A DNA stretch of 64,000 nt from Nitrosopumilus piranensis (GTDB taxonomy: Archaea > Thermoproteota > Nitrososphaeria > Nitrososphaerales > Nitrosopumilaceae). The DNA lies in NCBI RefSeq assembly GCF_000875775.1, contig NZ_CP010868.1:1499707-1563706 (forward strand), given 5' to 3'. The translations under genes were made by a program, and so were the position numbers. Each line of letters opens with the position of its first letter. Position 1 is the stretch's first letter. Below, piece by piece: positions 1 through 7,622 of this stretch. A model generated the notes under the pieces. The model worked only from the letters and a program-made list of their open reading frames with translations, did no database searches and was not told the DNA's origin.

Positions 1-2
1 AA

Positions 3-242
3 AACGATGATGCAGTTGCATTTACTGGAACTTCAAGAGAGTCATTTTCCACTCAAACAAGAGACTTTGAATCAGTTGATGTATTTACATCATGGAATGA
101 CAAGTCTAGAGTGGAAAGAAAACAAAAGGACTTTGAAGAGTTGTGGGAAAACAAGACAAAGTACTTGGAGGTTTATGATTTCATGTATGCCCAAGAGAGA
201 AATCTCTTAAAGTATTCATCAGAGTGGCTCTTCAGAGATTAA
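3..242 (+). CDS. C-terminal fragment of a superfamily 2 helicase-like protein (5' end outside window)
   Basis: An open frame enters from the left edge and stops with TAA at 240-242, giving the last 79 residues of a larger protein. The text includes VAFTGTSRESFSTQ, SVDVFTSWND and a KDFEELWENK segment. This resembles the end of DEAD/DEAH helicases that carry a phospholipase D-like module, in which a 'GS.N.S...' strand is followed by an 'FDVF.SW' segment and a helix ending in 'F..LW'. That family link is recalled from pattern, not searched. Its tail overlaps the convergent EndA gene by 11 bases. A different frame over 7-210 also lacks stops but has no protein-like composition. Confidence 0.6.
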   Translation, partial: NDDAVAFTGTSRESFSTQTRDFESVDVFTSWNDKSRVERKQKDFEELWENKTKYLEVYDFMYAQERNLLKYSSEWLFRD

Positions 243-831
243 ATGATTCTTCTAGTCTTGCCTTGTTTTCATGGAAATTCATTTTATTGATTTTGTAATA
301 GATTACTTCGCCACGTCTCTCAATTACTGCAATTATTGGCTCTTTTCCCATTTGTGTTATTTCTTGAATCTTTTTTTGGAGATGTCCCATCTTCTCTTGT
401 TGTCCTTCATTTAGTCCAAATATCAAAAATTTTGCCCCCTTTTCACCAAAGTGTCCTCTCTCATAGACTCTAAAATCAGAGCCAAATCCAAACCCATCCT
501 TTACAACATAACCTCTGTTCCGGAGATCCCGATAAATCAAAAACTTTGTAAGAATTTCAGAGTCAGTCTTTTGACAGATATTCATAAAAGAATCAAAATC
601 GATTTGTTTTTTTCCTTTCTTTAGAATCAGTTTGCTTGTGTATAACAGGTATAGTGTCTCAAATTGTTTTAGAAATAATTTCTCTTTTTCAATTTCCCCA
701 TACCCTTTTAGTTCAAGTTCATGAACCATATCTCCATCAGAGATGCAGGCTTGATCTGAAACCAAAATGCCTTTGACTAAAGGAGTATCTTCCATGACGA
801 AAATAAAACCAAATGATTTCCATATAAGCAT
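232..831 (-). CDS. endA: tRNA-splicing endonuclease EndA-like subunit
   Basis: Predicted tRNA-intron endonuclease, which cuts bulge-helix-bulge junctions in precursor tRNAs. The C-terminal half carries the family pattern: GSDFRVYERG with the catalytic Tyr, a KFLIFG strand, a Lys in QMGKEPIIAV, and a closing VIYYKI strand. At 199 residues it fits the one-domain archaeal type that works as a dimer or tetramer. The expected catalytic His, normally just before '(S/A)KYLV', reads Gly in GEKGAKFLI, so this copy may be a structural subunit paired with a catalytic paralogue elsewhere. The first ATG gives 12 extra hydrophobic residues; Met13 (position 795) is an equally good start. It diverges from uL16 and appears to share its promoter region. 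Confidence 0.8.
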   Translation of the reverse strand: MLIWKSFGFIFVMEDTPLVKGILVSDQACISDGDMVHELELKGYGEIEKEKLFLKQFETLYLLYTSKLILKKGKKQIDFDSFMNICQKTDSEILTKFLIYRDLRNRGYVVKDGFGFGSDFRVYERGHFGEKGAKFLIFGLNEGQQEKMGHLQKKIQEITQMGKEPIIAVIERRGEVIYYKINKMNFHENKARLEESFNL

Positions 832-857
832 TGGAAAACACGAACAAATCTCTTCTA

Positions 858-872
858 ACCGTTAAAATATGG
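858..872. promoter_or_regulatory. Shared divergent TATA region for endA and rpl10e
   Basis: The AT-rich core GTTAAAATATG lies about 28 bases before the uL16 ATG at 895 and about 35 bases before the endA ATG at 831 on the other strand. Both distances suit archaeal TATA boxes, and uL16 would be made from a nearly leaderless transcript. This rests on spacing and composition only. Confidence 0.45.
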
Positions 873-894
873 GCATTCATGGCTTTATCATATC

Positions 895-1404
895 ATGCAT
901 GGTGCCAATTATAGAGAAGGAAATGGTCAGGTCTTTACCAGAAAAAAGTACATCAAAGGTAAACCACAAATCAAAATTGCAAAATTTCAAGGTGGAAAAA
1001 GAGGTACATACCAATACTGTGTACAATTATGCATCAATGAGAAGATGCAGTTAAGACACATGGCAATAGAGTCAACAAGGCTAGCAGCAAACAAGACACT
1101 AGAAAAAACAACTGGAGAATCAGGATACTATTCCAGACTCAGAATTTACCCACATAACATGCTAAGAGAGAATAAACAGATTGCAACTGCAGGTGCAGAT
1201 AGAATTTCAGAAGGAATGAGAAGAGCATGGGGAAAAGCCACCAGCTTAGGTGCAAGAGTAAAAGAAGGTCAATGTATCATGGAGCTTTATGTCAATGGCG
1301 ATGCGCATCTGACAGCAGCAAAAAAGGCACTCAAAAGCGCATGTGTGAAACTACCAGGAACACCAACAATCAAAGTTTTAGATTGGAATAAACCATCACC
1401 ATAG
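895..1404 (+). CDS. rpl10e: 50S ribosomal protein L10e/L16 (uL16)
   Basis: Large-subunit protein uL16, which sits near the A-site tRNA elbow and 5S rRNA. The start MHGANYREGNGQVFTRKKYI is typical of the archaeal L10e branch. The conserved central block includes the RLAANKTLE, SGYYSRLRIYPHN, AGADRISEGMRRAWGK and GARVKEG segments. Length is 169 residues, normal for archaea (about 170-180). Its stop overlaps the convergent small gene at 1396 by 9 bases. The ATG at 895 is chosen because family homology begins immediately there and it fits the upstream TATA spacing. Confidence 0.97.
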   Translation: MHGANYREGNGQVFTRKKYIKGKPQIKIAKFQGGKRGTYQYCVQLCINEKMQLRHMAIESTRLAANKTLEKTTGESGYYSRLRIYPHNMLRENKQIATAGADRISEGMRRAWGKATSLGARVKEGQCIMELYVNGDAHLTAAKKALKSACVKLPGTPTIKVLDWNKPSP

Positions 1405-1659
1405 ATTTTCCAAATCAGATTTTCTGTTTTTAATAAACTCTAAAAATTCTTCAAATTCAACTTTGGTAGGTTCTCGATTCAAGATTCGTTTTGATTGATA
1501 ATAAAATGCATTATAGATTCTGCCAACAACAATACCCAAAGCAAAGGATTTAGAATTATCAATTTCAGACAACATTGAAATCAATTGTTTGATTTCATCT
1601 TTGTTGGAGATTGATTCTTGAATTTTTTCATTAATCTTTTTTAGAAGAATTTCATCCAT
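1396..1659 (-). CDS. Small uncharacterised protein, 87 residues
   Basis: Not recognised. It is a lysine- and glutamate-rich, mainly helical protein with no signal peptide or membrane segment. An IVVGRIYNAFYYQSKRIL helix lies in the middle and an acidic/aromatic segment (VEFEEFLEFI) near the end. The codon use matches neighbouring genes, and the gene fills the space between uL16 and tRNA-Gly exactly, which supports it being real. It is probably a lineage-specific cytosolic protein; no function can be proposed. Confidence 0.6.
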   Translation of the reverse strand: MDEILLKKINEKIQESISNKDEIKQLISMLSEIDNSKSFALGIVVGRIYNAFYYQSKRILNREPTKVEFEEFLEFIKNRKSDLENLW

Positions 1660-1689
1660 AATGATTCTTCATTAAAATAGTTAAAAACA

Positions 1690-1701
1690 GTTTAATATCC
1701 A
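1690..1701 (+). promoter_or_regulatory. TATA box of tRNA-Gly
   Basis: The segment GTTTAATATCC lies about 27 bases before the first base of tRNA-Gly at 1723, the canonical archaeal TATA-to-start distance. Inferred from spacing. Confidence 0.5.
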
Positions 1702-1722
1702 AATTCAGCCTCTAGATTTGTT

Positions 1723-1799
1723 GCAGTTATAGTACAGTCTGGTTAGTACTCGTGCTTGCCAAGTACGTGACCCGGGTTCAAATCCCGGTAACTGCACCA
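1723..1799 (+). tRNA. tRNA-Gly (anticodon GCC)
   Basis: A complete cloverleaf can be drawn. The acceptor stem GCAGTTA pairs perfectly with TAACTGC at 1789-1795. The D arm is GTAC/GTAC. The anticodon stem CGTGC/GTACG closes the loop TTGCCAA with anticodon GCC. The T arm is CCGGG-TTCAAAT-CCCGG. The discriminator is A at 1796 and the CCA tail is encoded at 1797-1799. There is no intron. It would read the GGC and GGU codons. Confidence 0.95.
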
Positions 1800-1800
1800 C

Positions 1801-2229
1801 TTATTGGTTTTTAGGAATTAAAGCAGTTTTTATGATTTCCAATGCATCATGAGCTTTTTCTGGACGTGGAAGTTGAATCGCAATTACATTATCCTTTCCG
1901 TATTGAGATTCAGGAGAATTCAATACAAGCATCGAGGTATTTGCTAGTGCTTCAAAAAACTTCAAGTCAGTTTTTGCATTGACGAGAAATCTTTCAGATA
2001 TATTTCCAATTGAAAAAGTCAAAACAATTTCAACAAAAACATTTCCCAATCTGTCTTGCAGAATGTTAAGATCAGTGTTTACAGAAAATGGTTGTCCCTC
2101 AGTTTTGGCTCTAATATCACCATATTTTTTTGCATCAATAACAATGCAGGGCGTCTCCTTTCCTTCAAAATCAAAAGTGGTAATGCCACCATGTACTTGT
2201 TCTAGCATTCGTTTTAGTTCATCAGACAT
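1801..2229 (-). CDS. Uncharacterised cytosolic protein, 142 residues, coupled to a Kef-type antiporter
   Basis: Not recognised. It reads as an alpha/beta protein without membrane segments: a helix at the start (MSDELKRMLEQVHGG), then strands such as TPCIVIDAKKYGDI and VFVEIVLTFSIG, and a closing helix. Its start overlaps the end of the upstream antiporter gene by 8 bases, a tight arrangement that implies co-translation and possibly an accessory role for the transporter. The tRNA-Gly CCA end lies directly beyond its stop on the other strand. The partner role is inference from gene order only. Confidence 0.65.
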   Translation of the reverse strand: MSDELKRMLEQVHGGITTFDFEGKETPCIVIDAKKYGDIRAKTEGQPFSVNTDLNILQDRLGNVFVEIVLTFSIGNISERFLVNAKTDLKFFEALANTSMLVLNSPESQYGKDNVIAIQLPRPEKAHDALEIIKTALIPKNQ

Positions 2230-3562
2230 TGTCTTTTTCTAATTTGGGGACTATTTTATCTCCGGCTTTTACCAAGAAGGGTGAAAGAAATGCAGTGATA
2301 ATTGAGATAATACCAACAAGAGGGAACAAGAAAGCACTAACTGCACCAATATCTACGCCAGCCTTTACGATTACAATTGAAAATTCTCCTCTAGGGGCAG
2401 CCAAAGTAAATGCAGAACGTAGTGATTTTCCACGTCGTTGCCTAAACAGAATGTTTCCAATCATATTTCCTCCAAACTTCATACCTGTTGCAACTGCAAT
2501 CAAAGCAATAGCTACCCAAATGTAATTTTCAATTTGAGAGACATCCATCAATGCACCAACTGAGATAAAGAAGATTGCAACAAACATGTCTTTAATTGGA
2601 CTAGAAAGAAGTTTTGCAACTTCAGCAGATTTTGATTCAGCTACCAATACACCTGCCAAAAAGGCACCAATTGCAACTGAGAGACCCACAATATTTGCAA
2701 ATAGGGCATAACCAAAGCAGACACCAAGAACACTAAGCAGCAGAATTTCACGATGCTCTGCTGCTGCAACTCTATCAATTAGTGGAGGAATTACGCGAGT
2801 TCCAACAGTAAATGTTCCAACAATTAATCCAGTTGCAACTAGAACAACTACAATTATGGATTCAATGGACACACTACCAACTAGTGCAATTGACTGCAGT
2901 GATGAAATCAAGATAACTGCAATGACGTCTTCTACAATCAATATTCCTAAAACAAGTATAGAAGATTCTCTTTTGATCTTCCCCATATCTTCTAAAATTT
3001 TTACAATAATCGCAGTACTGGATATTGATAAGGCAGCTGCGATGAACAATGCATCCATAAATTCCATACCAAGAGCAGTAGCTGTGTAAAACAAAGCACC
3101 TAAAGTTGAGAACAATCCAATTGTACCAACTCCAACTGCAACACGCCCTATGCTTCTAATTTTTGCATATGGGAATTCAATTCCAATTACAAATAGAAGC
3201 AAAATCACGCCAATCTCAGCAAAAAGATTCAACGCAGAAATATCAGACAGTATTCCTACGCCTTCTAAAACATCTGAAGATGGTCCACCTTCTGGCAACA
3301 CCCAAGACCAAAATGGAGACAGGGGTCCAATCAGCATTCCTGCAAAAAGATATCCAATAATTAGTGGCTGTTTGATTTTAAAAAATGCAAGAGTTACAAC
3401 TGCCCCAATAATCATGATAAATGCCAAGTCTGTAACAAATGAAGTGTGGGGTAGCTCAGGGGTAATCTGTTCAATTAGAGTAGTAACAGTATTGTTAAAT
3501 GAGCTTTGAATTCCACTAGGATTTAGCTGTAGTGGAATATCTTGCATGTTTTCACTTAACAA
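2222..3562 (-). CDS. Kef-type monovalent cation:proton antiporter (CPA2 family)
   Basis: Integral membrane transporter that exchanges K+ or Na+ for protons. It has about 12 hydrophobic segments from residue 40 to 440 with hallmark stretches of the Na/H exchanger fold: IKQPLIIGYLFAGMLIGP, FAEIGVILLLFVIGIEF, the inverted-repeat helix AALSISSTAIIVKIL, and VGLSVAIGAFLAGVLVAES. There is no cytoplasmic RCK/TrkA-N nucleotide-binding domain (446 residues only), so nucleotide gating, if any, would need another subunit. The small gene downstream overlaps it by 8 bases. The ATG at 3562 gives a roughly 45-residue extracytoplasmic lead before the first helix. Confidence 0.88.
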   Translation of the reverse strand: MLSENMQDIPLQLNPSGIQSSFNNTVTTLIEQITPELPHTSFVTDLAFIMIIGAVVTLAFFKIKQPLIIGYLFAGMLIGPLSPFWSWVLPEGGPSSDVLEGVGILSDISALNLFAEIGVILLLFVIGIEFPYAKIRSIGRVAVGVGTIGLFSTLGALFYTATALGMEFMDALFIAAALSISSTAIIVKILEDMGKIKRESSILVLGILIVEDVIAVILISSLQSIALVGSVSIESIIVVVLVATGLIVGTFTVGTRVIPPLIDRVAAAEHREILLLSVLGVCFGYALFANIVGLSVAIGAFLAGVLVAESKSAEVAKLLSSPIKDMFVAIFFISVGALMDVSQIENYIWVAIALIAVATGMKFGGNMIGNILFRQRRGKSLRSAFTLAAPRGEFSIVIVKAGVDIGAVSAFLFPLVGIISIITAFLSPFLVKAGDKIVPKLEKDNV

Positions 3563-3666
3563 ATTTGTTTAAAAATGATTACGGATTAAAAAGTTGAAAA
3601 TAAAATTAGAAAAACATCTCATGATTGAATACAGGCTCAAAAAAAATTTCATAATGTTTAACCTCT

Positions 3667-3756
3667 TTATTTCCAATAGTCATTGTCAAAATGCAGAGTG
3701 ATGATTAGGTCAACTGAATCAAATGTAGAGATATGACCTGGGGTATCTGACTGCAT
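3667..3756 (-). CDS. Possible micro-ORF of 29 codons, divergent from the CxxC micro-protein
   Basis: An ATG-initiated frame encoding MQSDTPGHISTFDSVDLI and ending in HFDNDYWK. Its start lies about 29 bases from the AT-rich segment ATTAATATC (minus strand, near 3785), so it would be leaderless. The acidic/aromatic composition is protein-like, but such a short frame could occur by chance. It is listed because of the promoter spacing and the palindrome it shares with the gene at 3813. Confidence 0.35.
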   Translation of the reverse strand: MQSDTPGHISTFDSVDLIITLHFDNDYWK

Positions 3757-3779
3757 AATTGGTTACGTTGTCATTACCT

Positions 3780-3812
3780 TGATATTAATAGTACGGTACC
3801 ATACCGTACTAT
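3780..3812. promoter_or_regulatory. Bidirectional TATA element with a perfect 11-bp palindromic operator
   Basis: GATATTAATA at 3781-3790 is centred about 27 bases before the ATG at 3813 and about 29 bases before the opposite ATG at 3756. Overlapping its right side, ATAGTACGGTA (3788-3798) and TACCGTACTAT (3802-3812) form a perfect inverted repeat around a 3-base centre. The repeat ends exactly at the ATG of the plus-strand micro-gene and would cover its transcription start, the usual place for a repressor site. Confidence 0.6.
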
Positions 3813-3920
3813 ATGATTCAATGTGAATATTGTACAAGAGGTTTTATCGAGACAGCAAACGGACTGGCCGAAAAGACCTTTCATGAGTTACTACACGAAC
3901 CAGAAGTTGTAAACAAGTAA
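3813..3920 (+). CDS. CxxC micro-protein, 35 residues
   Basis: A micro-ORF starting MIQCEYCTRGF, followed by a polar helix (NGLAEKTFHELLHEP), 35 residues in all. One CxxC pair near the start and His residues downstream (FHELLH) suggest a metal site or half of a zinc knuckle. The ATG directly abuts a perfect palindrome and is correctly spaced from a TATA element, so a leaderless, possibly autoregulated gene is likely. The function is unknown. Confidence 0.6.
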   Translation: MIQCEYCTRGFIETANGLAEKTFHELLHEPEVVNK

Positions 3921-3981
3921 CTCTTTACATTTTTTATTTTAGACCTAACTTTTTTATCGTTAAATTTTCAATTCAAGTGAT

Positions 3982-5499
3982 ATGGCTGCAAAAACTACAA
4001 AGAAAAAGACCCCAAGCAAGACAAAAAAAACTGTAAAAAGAGAACCAAGTCCATCTGTTTTACTAAAAAAAGTAGCAACAGTCTCAGACACCAACAAAGC
4101 ATTACAAAAAGAGATCAAAGCAATGTCAAAAATTTTTGGTGAAAACCAAAAAGTTCTAGTGTCCATGAAAGGAATGATTGATTCTCTAACGACAGCACTA
4201 GAACATATCCAGAAACAATCAAAGCAGATCAACATTATTGAAGATGACACACAAAAGCTATATGCAGGATTGAATCAAGTTAGGACACAATCTAATCTGG
4301 TAAACAAAATTAACAATCAAACTGCAAAATTGCAAGAAGAGATTAACAGAATTACAGAATTACAAAAATCAACAAAAACTCAAGAAATTACTCAGCAAGT
4401 AGAAGAGAGTATGAACTCCATTAGAAATAACTCTCAAATGATAATCAAGATTGCACAAAGAATCGACGAGGTAAGAGATGATCTTAGAAAAGTATCAGGA
4501 AAGACTGATTCATTTTTAGAAGTTGGTGCAGAAATTGATAAACTAAAAAACAACATTGAAGAGATTTCAGGAAAAACACAAAAGCTTGAAACAGGCGCTC
4601 AAATTATTGAAAGTCTAAAACAAGAGCTCTCAAAAATTACTGAAGGAGTATCAGATAATTCAAACCTAAATTCAGAACTAGATGCAATCAAAGTAACAAT
4701 TGATGCAATTTCAGCAAAGGCATCAAAGATTGACTCTCTAGGCGGAGTTATCGAAGGTCTAAAGCAACAATTTGAAACAGTTTCTGCCAAGGCCAGCTCA
4801 GCAGACAATGTAAGTCTAGAATCAATTAAAGAGTTAACAGGCAAGATTGACAAGATTGAGACAGAGATTGGAACCCTGTCCCATAGAGCAGACTCTACTG
4901 CATTTGTAGGTGAAGGCCTCAAATCAGTACAAGAGGATCTCTCAGATTTCAAGCAAAACGTCTTTGATAAGACAAACAGCATTGAGCAAAAAATCTCATC
5001 TGCATCAGAGATGCTAAAAAGACAAGATGCATCTACTATAGAATTTCACAAAAAGACTGAAAAATTGTTTGAAGAGATGCAATCAGTTAGAAATGTTACA
5101 AGTAAGGCCTCAGATGATTCCTCAAAGGAGATGATGGCATTGTTGAAGCTATCAGAGTATCAATCAAATATCAGAATGAATGCAGAATCAAAGTATGGGG
5201 ATGTAAAGGATCTTGAAAAGATGGCAGCCCAAACTGCAGACATTGTAAATCTGTTTGACAGAATTTCAATAGAGTCAGGTGAAAAGATTCCCCTACCACA
5301 TGAAGTCAGACAATGGGCAGTAAGTAAAATCCTAGATTGTGCAGATAAGTGGGAGATTCGATTCAGTGACGTTTATTCAATTTTGACAAATGCCATTGGA
5401 CGTGACTTGTTAAAAGAAGCAGTTAGAGTTCAACAGATTAGAGATATTTACGGAATCAGAGCAGTTGATGAGATTAGAAAGGATCTAAATATTTCTTAG
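3982..5499 (+). CDS. Long coiled-coil protein with C-terminal globular domain, 505 residues
   Basis: The N terminus is very basic (MAAKTTKKKTPSKTKKT). Residues about 25-390 are nearly unbroken heptad-type helix rich in K/E/Q/S/I, with repeating 'I.E.I..K...L' phrasing. Residues about 395-505 form a distinct globular tail (LPHEVRQWAVSKILDCADKW, then IRDIYGIRAVDEIRKDLNIS). The architecture resembles chromosome-organising, scaffold or tethering proteins, but no ATPase motif is present and no family was identified. The basic head could contact DNA or membrane. It converges with the glycosyltransferase gene, overlapping it by 4 bases. Confidence 0.8.
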   Translation: MAAKTTKKKTPSKTKKTVKREPSPSVLLKKVATVSDTNKALQKEIKAMSKIFGENQKVLVSMKGMIDSLTTALEHIQKQSKQINIIEDDTQKLYAGLNQVRTQSNLVNKINNQTAKLQEEINRITELQKSTKTQEITQQVEESMNSIRNNSQMIIKIAQRIDEVRDDLRKVSGKTDSFLEVGAEIDKLKNNIEEISGKTQKLETGAQIIESLKQELSKITEGVSDNSNLNSELDAIKVTIDAISAKASKIDSLGGVIEGLKQQFETVSAKASSADNVSLESIKELTGKIDKIETEIGTLSHRADSTAFVGEGLKSVQEDLSDFKQNVFDKTNSIEQKISSASEMLKRQDASTIEFHKKTEKLFEEMQSVRNVTSKASDDSSKEMMALLKLSEYQSNIRMNAESKYGDVKDLEKMAAQTADIVNLFDRISIESGEKIPLPHEVRQWAVSKILDCADKWEIRFSDVYSILTNAIGRDLLKEAVRVQQIRDIYGIRAVDEIRKDLNIS

Positions 5500-7568
5500 A
5501 TTCCAGATTCGTCTACTTGTTTGAGTTGCTCTTTCTTTCTTTTTAGTGCTGCAAAGATTCCTAACAGTGCAGCAATCCAGACTGTTGCAAATACCATATT
5601 TGCAACACTGACATACATGTATGGGGTTGCATCCATGATGTTAGTTTTGATAAGAAGAGCTCTATCACTTACATCCATCATTCCAGTATGATATGCAGAA
5701 CTATCCTTTGGAACTGTAGATATTTTATCAACGCTTGCAAGCATTGTGTCAAGATTATCTTGAATTCTAACAAAGTTTGTAGATTCAGTTGAAAATAGCC
5801 AAACAGGGTTTTTAGATATTAGTTCACCATCAGCATTAGTTTTTTCAGGGATTAGATCATTTGCCATAATAGTATCCATGTCTGCCTGAATTGCCACCAA
5901 ATGAGTGCGAATTGCAGCAGGATCAGATGAACCAATAATTCCATCAAGGTTGCCCCTTATTCTATCAAGTGGATAAATGTCAACACTATACCCGTAGATT
6001 GCCATGAATCCACCAAAAACAATTATTCCAACAATTCCAACCATGGAAAGTTTGTAAACTCTATTTGCCATCTTCTCTTTCTTGGTCATTACACGGGAAA
6101 CACTTGATTTATTTCTTTTAAATCGAGTGTGTGACAGGCTCAGGTAAGCAATATAGAAGAATCCAATTGTTTGCAGGGCAATAATTGGAACAAAGATAGG
6201 GTTGTTTGAAAATATTGAAACAAAGATGCCCAACATACCATAAATTCCAAAGAAGATCTCAAGAAGAGTCACTTGTGAGAAAGGCAAGTTGTATGCGTTG
6301 CTTTTCCAATCATCTTTTGTCTTAAGGACGCCATATTTTGGAGTTCTAAGAAATTCGTTCTTTTTGCCAAGTACTGCATCAAATACTGCAACAGTATTGT
6401 TCACAGACATTCCAGCATTATAGACTAGCAATGTAGGAAGTATCTTTGCCTTTGATTTCCACGACTTGTGATACATGCTTTGTATAATCATAATGTATGC
6501 ACCAGGACCCATTGCAAGATATGTTGCAATTGTTATTGCAGGAAGAAAGCTAATCACATAGAGATTAACTTGTCCTGCTAACAAAATAGGCAGTGCCAAA
6601 AACTGAATCAACATTAGTGGATAAACAACATGACGAGTAAGTTGGATGAATGCCTGAATCTTGGCTTCAATTGCAACTTTACGTTTTATTGCAATGTCAG
6701 TAAGTAATTTTATTGCACACTGTATTGAGCCCTTTGCCCAACGGAATTGCTGCCTTTTTGCAGCATTCATTTGAACTGGCAACTCTGCATCAACTACAAT
6801 GTCTGGCAGAAAGACACATTTCCATCCCTTCATTTGGGCACGATAACTAAGATCAAGGTCTTCAACCAATGTAGCAGTATGCCATCCTCCAGCATCTTCT
6901 ATACAATCACGTTTCCAGATTCCAGCAGTACCATTAAAGTTCATGAAAAGATGAGAGTTGCTTTTTGCCTTTTGTTCAATTAGAAAATGAAAGTCAAGAC
7001 TCAGGGCTTGTGCTTGAGTTATTGCAGAATAATTTTCATTGACATGGCCCCATCTACATTGGACTAGCCCAATTTTTGAGTTTGAAAAGTGAGGAATGGC
7101 ACGTTTTAGAAACCATGTTGGTGGAATAAAGTCAGCATCAAAGATTGCTACAAGTTCAGTGTCAGTTGACTTCATTGCATGCTTTAGTGCACCTGCCTTG
7201 TATCCGTCTCGGGTTCCACGTCTTACGTGTTCAATTTGAAATCCTTTCTTTTTGTAGTCATCAACAGTGTCTGCTAAAAGTTCCACAGTATCATCATCTG
7301 AATCATCTAATACCATTATCCTCATTTTGTCTTGAGGATAATCCAGATTACATACAGAGTCAACTAGTCTTTTTGCAACATATTTTTCATTGTATATTGG
7401 CAATTGTATTGTAATTGAAGGGGTACCCAACTCGGCAGTCTGCAGTAAATCCTTTCTCTTTCTTGAGAGAAACGCCAGATAGTAAAAATTGCAAGTGTAT
7501 GCAGTAATAATAATAGCAGATATGATAAATAGATCAAAAACCAATTGCGTGAAAGGGTTGAATGCCAT
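5496..7568 (-). CDS. Membrane-embedded family 2 glycosyltransferase (cellulose-synthase-like)
   Basis: Processive-type GT2 enzyme that would polymerise or transfer sugars across the cytoplasmic membrane. One N-terminal membrane helix (about 10-35) precedes a cytosolic GT-A domain with LDDSDDD (88-93), FDADF (144-146), VEDLDLSYR (235-240) and QQFRW (273-277), the D,D,D,Q..RW signature of cellulose/hyaluronan synthases. Four or five membrane helices follow to residue about 540. A roughly 110-residue extracytoplasmic insert rich in D/N/S then precedes a last helix and a basic tail. The insert before the last helix is unusual. The product is likely a surface polysaccharide or lipid-linked glycan. 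It is a single gene on its strand. Confidence 0.85.
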   Translation of the reverse strand: MAFNPFTQLVFDLFIISAIIITAYTCNFYYLAFLSRKRKDLLQTAELGTPSITIQLPIYNEKYVAKRLVDSVCNLDYPQDKMRIMVLDDSDDDTVELLADTVDDYKKKGFQIEHVRRGTRDGYKAGALKHAMKSTDTELVAIFDADFIPPTWFLKRAIPHFSNSKIGLVQCRWGHVNENYSAITQAQALSLDFHFLIEQKAKSNSHLFMNFNGTAGIWKRDCIEDAGGWHTATLVEDLDLSYRAQMKGWKCVFLPDIVVDAELPVQMNAAKRQQFRWAKGSIQCAIKLLTDIAIKRKVAIEAKIQAFIQLTRHVVYPLMLIQFLALPILLAGQVNLYVISFLPAITIATYLAMGPGAYIMIIQSMYHKSWKSKAKILPTLLVYNAGMSVNNTVAVFDAVLGKKNEFLRTPKYGVLKTKDDWKSNAYNLPFSQVTLLEIFFGIYGMLGIFVSIFSNNPIFVPIIALQTIGFFYIAYLSLSHTRFKRNKSSVSRVMTKKEKMANRVYKLSMVGIVGIIVFGGFMAIYGYSVDIYPLDRIRGNLDGIIGSSDPAAIRTHLVAIQADMDTIMANDLIPEKTNADGELISKNPVWLFSTESTNFVRIQDNLDTMLASVDKISTVPKDSSAYHTGMMDVSDRALLIKTNIMDATPYMYVSVANMVFATVWIAALLGIFAALKRKKEQLKQVDESGI

Positions 7569-7622
7569 ATTCCCTAGCTCTCAGAATCACTATTCATTAT
7601 TTATACTTGCAAAAAACTTTGA

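Noticed and set aside
7-210. A 67-codon ATG-initiated plus-strand frame.
   Set aside because: The overlapping frame that enters from the left edge and ends at 242 has the helicase-like protein text; this one has an implausible composition.
4599-4982. A 127-codon antisense frame in the coiled-coil gene.
   Set aside because: It is the mirror of a helical, stop-poor coding frame; its Ser/Leu-rich text is typical of such shadows.
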